Source: Anderseniella sp963700895
GTDB lineage: Bacteria > Pseudomonadota > Alphaproteobacteria > Rhizobiales > Aestuariivirgaceae
DNA: 64,000 nucleotides
Direction: 5' to 3'
Assembly: GCA_963700895.1 (NCBI GenBank)
Contig: CAVOZI010000021.1
Coordinates: forward strand, 62,001-126,000
The first letter of the stretch is position 1. Every line of letters begins with the position of its first letter. This document shows, piece after piece, positions 60,457-64,000 of the stretch. A program made the position numbers and the translations under genes. The notes under the pieces are model-generated. The model saw only the letters and a list, made by a program, of their open reading frames with translations, had not been told where the DNA came from and did not search any database.

Positions 60457-61431
60457 TCAATACCACAGGCCCAGGCGGCTGACGTGAATGCGCGGGTTGC
60501 GCACCGGCGGCACGATGGAGGTTCCGGGCCGGTGCGGCGTGTCGGCACTGGCCAATGGCCGGCGCGGTCCGAGCCGCAGCGACAAGAGCCGGGCAACCCG
60601 GTCCTCGGTCCTCGGATGCGAGCGCAGCAGCGACGGGTCGGGCATGCGCGAGCCTGGCAGCATGATCTTTTCCCACATGCTGCCTTGCTTCTGCTCCAGC
60701 GTCTGCAGCGCCGATGCCAGGCCTTCGGGGTCTGCGGTCAGGGTGGCGGCGTCAAGATCGGCGTCATATTCGCGGGTGCGCGACAGGGCGAGTTGCAGCA
60801 ACCCGCCGATGGTGGGTGCGGCGACGATGAAACCGAGCGCGGCCCACGCATAAAGCCCGCCGCCGGCAATGAAGGTGGCCGGCAGACCAAGCAACAGCCC
60901 GAAGGTGGACATCGAGCCGGTGAGCCGCGACAGCGTATCGGCAAGCGCCATCACCTTGAGGTCGCCGCTGCGGACATGGCTGACCTCGTGCGCCAGCACG
61001 CCGGCAAGCTGGCGGACGGTGAGGTTGCGGATCAGGCCGTCGGTCACGGCAATGGCCGAGTCCTCCGGCTTGCCCACGGCGAATGCGTTCATCATTTTCG
61101 ACGGCACATAATAGAGCTGCGGCACGGTCGGCAGCTCGGCGCGGGCAGTGAGTTCACGCATCAACTGGTGCAGTTGCGGCACGTGAGTTTCACCCAGCGG
61201 CCGCGCCCTGTAGAGCTTGAGCACCATTTTCGGCGAGATGCGGCTTGCCTGCCACAGACCGAAGGCGGTCAGCAGCGCGGCCCATACCACGCCGGTGGTG
61301 CCGAAGATCAGCCAGGCGATGATGGCCATCAGCAGAGCCGAGCCGGCGATCATCAGCCAGGTGTGCAGGGTGTTGCGCCAGTTGTGGGCGCGTTGCGCAT
61401 CCGGATTGAGCGGCTGTACGTGAGCGTTCAT
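60457..61431 (-). CDS. htpX: HtpX-like membrane zinc metalloprotease (M48)
   Basis: 324 residues. Two N-terminal membrane helices, zinc motif HEVSH (148-152), third ligand in TREYDADLDAATL, and two further hydrophobic segments after the active site. Degrades or clips damaged inner-membrane proteins. The start MNAHVQPLN at 61431 is preferred over a TTG at 61461. Follows the DUF2207 gene by 39 bases. Confidence 0.93.
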   Translation of the reverse strand: MNAHVQPLNPDAQRAHNWRNTLHTWLMIAGSALLMAIIAWLIFGTTGVVWAALLTAFGLWQASRISPKMVLKLYRARPLGETHVPQLHQLMRELTARAELPTVPQLYYVPSKMMNAFAVGKPEDSAIAVTDGLIRNLTVRQLAGVLAHEVSHVRSGDLKVMALADTLSRLTGSMSTFGLLLGLPATFIAGGGLYAWAALGFIVAAPTIGGLLQLALSRTREYDADLDAATLTADPEGLASALQTLEQKQGSMWEKIMLPGSRMPDPSLLRSHPRTEDRVARLLSLRLGPRRPLASADTPHRPGTSIVPPVRNPRIHVSRLGLWY

Positions 61432-61470
61432 GGAGGCAAATGTAGTGCCGGGCGCAGACAATTGCGAGGC

Positions 61471-63408
61471 CTACCAGCCGCCGCCACCACCACCACCGCC
61501 GCCACCGCCGGAGCCGCCGCCACCACCCCCGCCAAAGCCTGACGAGGATGAACTGGGTGCAGGTGCTGCGTTGGTCATGGAACTCGAAATGCTGTCTGCA
61601 ACGCTGCCCATGCTTGAGCCAATGTTGCGGCCGGAGAAGTTGCTGCCGTGATACCAGCCCGGATTGTATGTCGCGGCAGCCGCGGCGCCTGCTGCGGTGG
61701 CGAGCCAGGTTTCGAACGCCTTGGTCCATGGCTTTTCCAGGCCCAGCGCCACGGCGTAGGGCAGCACGGTCTCGAAGTGCTGCGGCGACATGGCCGGCGC
61801 ACCCTGCAGGTTGAGCCGGTCCTTCTCGGCCAGCGTGACGTAGGTGCGCAGGCCTTCGATGCCGTCCATCAACCTGCGTCCCAGCGGCGTCGGGGCGCCC
61901 ATCAGGTAGAAGAACAGGGCATTGAGCAGGACGATGCTGCCAACGGCGGTGACGAGCAGCGGGCTGGTGCCGCCCGAGGCCAGCAGCGCACCGAGCCCGG
62001 GCAGAAAGTTGAACCCCACGATGCCGAACACGAACCAGCGGATGATATTGGCGAAGTTGAAGCCGCCGCTACCCCGGTTCTGGAACATTTTGGCGCCGAT
62101 GCTGAACAGGATGGTGGTGACAACCACGGCGAAGACGGCAATGGCGATGAATGGGCCCGCAAGAACGGCATCGGTGGGGGAGGTGGAAATACTCAGCACG
62201 ATGGCGCCCAGAGACATGGCCACCCCGGCGGCGATCCAGGGAATGTTGCTGACGAAGTACTTGTTGCGGTGTTCGCGGGCCAGCTTCTGGCGGAACCGGC
62301 TGGCAAGGCTGACGACGCTGGTTCCGTTGGCCTTGTCGATGCGGAAGCCGCCGGTGCGGCTGGATATGCTGTCATAGATGAGCTGTTCGCCGACGGGCAG
62401 CGAACCCGAAGGCGGGCGGCTGCCGGTGGCCTGTATCTTCATGTCCTTGCCGTCGAGTTCCTCAAGGGTGACATGGCCCTTGACCGCGAGCGACAGCAGC
62501 GCGGCGGAAAACGCGTCATTGCCGCGCAAGCCATTGTTGTCGATGTAGTGGACGAGTGCCGGTGAGATGCCGTCCGGCGCGTCCCAGCGCGGCACGACGA
62601 CGCCTCCCTGAGGGTCGCGGCCCACCCGGTTCCAGGCCCAGACATAGTACAGCGCCAGAAAGATGAAGCTGGCGAAGGAGATCAGCGCGGGCCGGTTGTC
62701 GCGCCAGAACCAGCCGAGTTCCTGCTGGCTGGTCGGTGGGGTGACAGAGCCTTTCGGCATCCGGATGGCGATGCTCCAGCCCTCGCGCTGGCGCAACGGC
62801 GCCGAGATGACCGCCACCACGCGCGACCCACCCCCCCGGATCGAAGCGGTGGCATTGCGCTCGCGCGAGCCGAGCGGGCCGGTGAACACCGCCACGTCCT
62901 CGGCGCGGGCGTCCTCAGGCAGCCTGAATTCCGCCGAAGAATTGAGGATCGGGAAGTCCCAGAAGTTGCCGGTGACGTTCCAGAACAGTTCGTCATGGGT
63001 GTTGAAAAAGCGGATCTGGCGGTCGGTCCGATAGGTCAGTTCGTAGGTGAAATTGCCGGGCCCGAGAAAGCGGTTGGCATTGCCGATATAGACGCGGGTG
63101 GCGCGGCCGGCGGCTTCCAGCCGGTAGTCCTCGTGGCTGCCGTCGCGCTTCACCGAGACCACCTCGAAGCCGACGCGGTGCTCGCGGCCCGAGGCGTCTT
63201 GAAACACCATGGGAAAATCGCGGTAAATGCCACGGCGAATCTTCACGCCTTCGCCGCGCACCCGGATCGTCTCGGTGACCAGAATCGAGCCGTCCTTCGA
63301 CAGATCGATGATGGAAGAGAACTGCTCGATTGCCTCATCGGCCAGCGCGGCGGCACTGAGCCACAGGCTGGCCAGCGCGATGCAGATGAGCCGGAGTGCT
63401 GTGTTCAT
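61471..63408 (-). CDS. DUF2207 membrane protein with glycine-rich tail
   Basis: 645 residues. Signal peptide (LRLICIALASLWLSAAALA), an extracytoplasmic DUF2207 beta domain (about 25-220), membrane helices near 240 and 400-490, a cytoplasmic helical domain and a C-terminal FGGGGGGGSGGGG tail. DUF2207 proteins usually neighbour LemA and are presumed membrane-stress or envelope proteins. The tail matches that of other family members, so it is not a repeat artefact. Confidence 0.92.
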   Translation of the reverse strand: MNTALRLICIALASLWLSAAALADEAIEQFSSIIDLSKDGSILVTETIRVRGEGVKIRRGIYRDFPMVFQDASGREHRVGFEVVSVKRDGSHEDYRLEAAGRATRVYIGNANRFLGPGNFTYELTYRTDRQIRFFNTHDELFWNVTGNFWDFPILNSSAEFRLPEDARAEDVAVFTGPLGSRERNATASIRGGGSRVVAVISAPLRQREGWSIAIRMPKGSVTPPTSQQELGWFWRDNRPALISFASFIFLALYYVWAWNRVGRDPQGGVVVPRWDAPDGISPALVHYIDNNGLRGNDAFSAALLSLAVKGHVTLEELDGKDMKIQATGSRPPSGSLPVGEQLIYDSISSRTGGFRIDKANGTSVVSLASRFRQKLAREHRNKYFVSNIPWIAAGVAMSLGAIVLSISTSPTDAVLAGPFIAIAVFAVVVTTILFSIGAKMFQNRGSGGFNFANIIRWFVFGIVGFNFLPGLGALLASGGTSPLLVTAVGSIVLLNALFFYLMGAPTPLGRRLMDGIEGLRTYVTLAEKDRLNLQGAPAMSPQHFETVLPYAVALGLEKPWTKAFETWLATAAGAAAAATYNPGWYHGSNFSGRNIGSSMGSVADSISSSMTNAAPAPSSSSSGFGGGGGGGSGGGGGGGGGGGW

Positions 63409-63429
63409 GGCGGTTGTGTGCCCGGCCGG

Positions 63430-63990
63430 TCAGAACTTGACCTGCGGCACCTCGCGGTCCGACGCCGTCTCGATTTCGAAGTATTCCGCCGGCGAGAACT
63501 TGAAGTAGTTGGCGACGAAATTGGACGGGAAGCTTTCCACCTTGACGTTGAGGTCGCGCGCGGCGCCGTTGTAATAGCGCCGTGACATCTGCACCTCGCC
63601 CTCGATCTTGTCGAGCGTGTCCTGCAGCTGCAGGAAGTTCTGGTTGGCTTTCAGGTCCGGATAGGCCTCGGCAACAGCCATGAGTTTGCCCAGCGCCTGC
63701 GACAGCAGCCCTTCGGCGGCCGCGCGCCCGGCGACATCGCCTTCCGGCACGGCCTGCACGCGGGTGCGCATTTCGGTCACCTCGCGCAGCGTGTCCTTCT
63801 CGTGGCCGACATAGCCCTTGATGGCCTCGACGATGTTGGGAATGAGGTCGGCGCGGCGCTTCAGTTGCACGTCGATGCCGGACCAGGCCTCCTTGACCAT
63901 CTGGCGCGCCTTCACGAGGGCGTTGTAGACGCCGATCACATAAACCGCGAGGCCACCTATGAGGCCTAGGATGACGAGGGTGGTGGTCAT
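63430..63990 (-). CDS. lemA: LemA family protein
   Basis: 186 residues. One N-terminal membrane helix (LVILGLIGGLAVYVIGVYN) then a four-helix bundle with the family motifs VKEAWSGIDVQLKRRADLIP and YPDLKANQNFLQLQDTLDKIE. First visible gene of lemA-DUF2207-htpX-DUF2585, 21 bases before the next. Proposed to present substrates to the membrane protease. Confidence 0.96.
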   Translation of the reverse strand: MTTTLVILGLIGGLAVYVIGVYNALVKARQMVKEAWSGIDVQLKRRADLIPNIVEAIKGYVGHEKDTLREVTEMRTRVQAVPEGDVAGRAAAEGLLSQALGKLMAVAEAYPDLKANQNFLQLQDTLDKIEGEVQMSRRYYNGAARDLNVKVESFPSNFVANYFKFSPAEYFEIETASDREVPQVKF

Positions 63991-64000
63991 GATTGATCGC

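Noticed and set aside
61480..61540. Run of repeated glycine codons at the end of the DUF2207 gene as a repeat or assembly artefact
   Set aside because: Glycine-rich tails are normal in this protein family.
1..64000. CRISPR array, prophage, insertion sequence or tRNA genes
   Set aside because: No regularly spaced direct repeats, integrase or transposase sequences, or cloverleaf-like segments with matching anticodon were noticed on reading both strands; small RNAs could still be missed by eye.

Overview
The window is a 64 kb, GC-rich, densely coded piece of an alphaproteobacterial chromosome. Its left quarter (1-17632) is one end of a purple-bacterial photosynthesis gene cluster. A divergent control region at about 11080-11415 separates a leftward operon (bchF-bchN-bchB-bchH-bchL-bchM-lhaA-puhA-puhB, mostly joined by 1-11 base overlaps or gaps of a few bases) from a rightward operon (ppaA/aerR, ppsR/crtJ, bchG, a PucC-type MFS gene, bchP, a small membrane protein). 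This is the gene order of the Rhodobacter-type cluster. TGT-N12-ACA-like PpsR sites lie at both promoters, so the cluster carries its own redox/light repressor and antirepressor together with their targets. The host is probably a bacteriochlorophyll a-making member of the Hyphomicrobiales (Rhizobiales), because a 1541-residue growth-pole-ring-type protein, DUF1328, DUF2585 and DUF2852 proteins and a Rhizobiales-style TadG occur further along. Genus cannot be told from the sequence alone.

Immediately right of the cluster is a zinc regulon: znuA diverges from znuC-znuB-zur, with a Zur-box-like palindrome between them. Then follow a YeeE/YedE sulfur-transport pair, an FeS-type photolyase/cryptochrome with DUF3253 and DUF2256 partners, a thioredoxin-like protein, a GH3 hexosaminidase, a DAO-family oxidase, polyphosphate kinase 2, a divergent SDR, threonine dehydratase, an alphaproteobacterial orphan, an MFS carrier, and the D-glutamate pair dgcN-dgcA.

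The middle (35-48 kb) holds the giant membrane-anchored helical-repeat protein, an Hpt phosphotransfer protein divergent from it, an adrenodoxin-type ferredoxin followed by a ferredoxin-NADP reductase, a Crp/Fnr regulator with a DUF2892 protein, a DmpA-type aminopeptidase, a GlcD-type flavoprotein and a TadG-like VWA protein. The right end (48-64 kb) has an N-methylproline-demethylase-like flavoenzyme with an MFS gene, a CelD/BcsL acetyltransferase, EF-hand, TerB and ankyrin proteins, a tctCBA tripartite tricarboxylate transporter, a CoxE-type VWA protein, and a LemA-DUF2207-HtpX-DUF2585 membrane operon that runs to the end.

Three otherwise intact genes (bchH, znuA, tctC) are each broken by one single-base indel. 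In each case the restored frame gives the expected C-terminus, and in bchH it ends in an ATGA overlap with bchL. I read these as likely base-call errors rather than real decay, but this needs raw reads. No tRNA, rRNA, CRISPR array, insertion sequence or phage gene was recognised.
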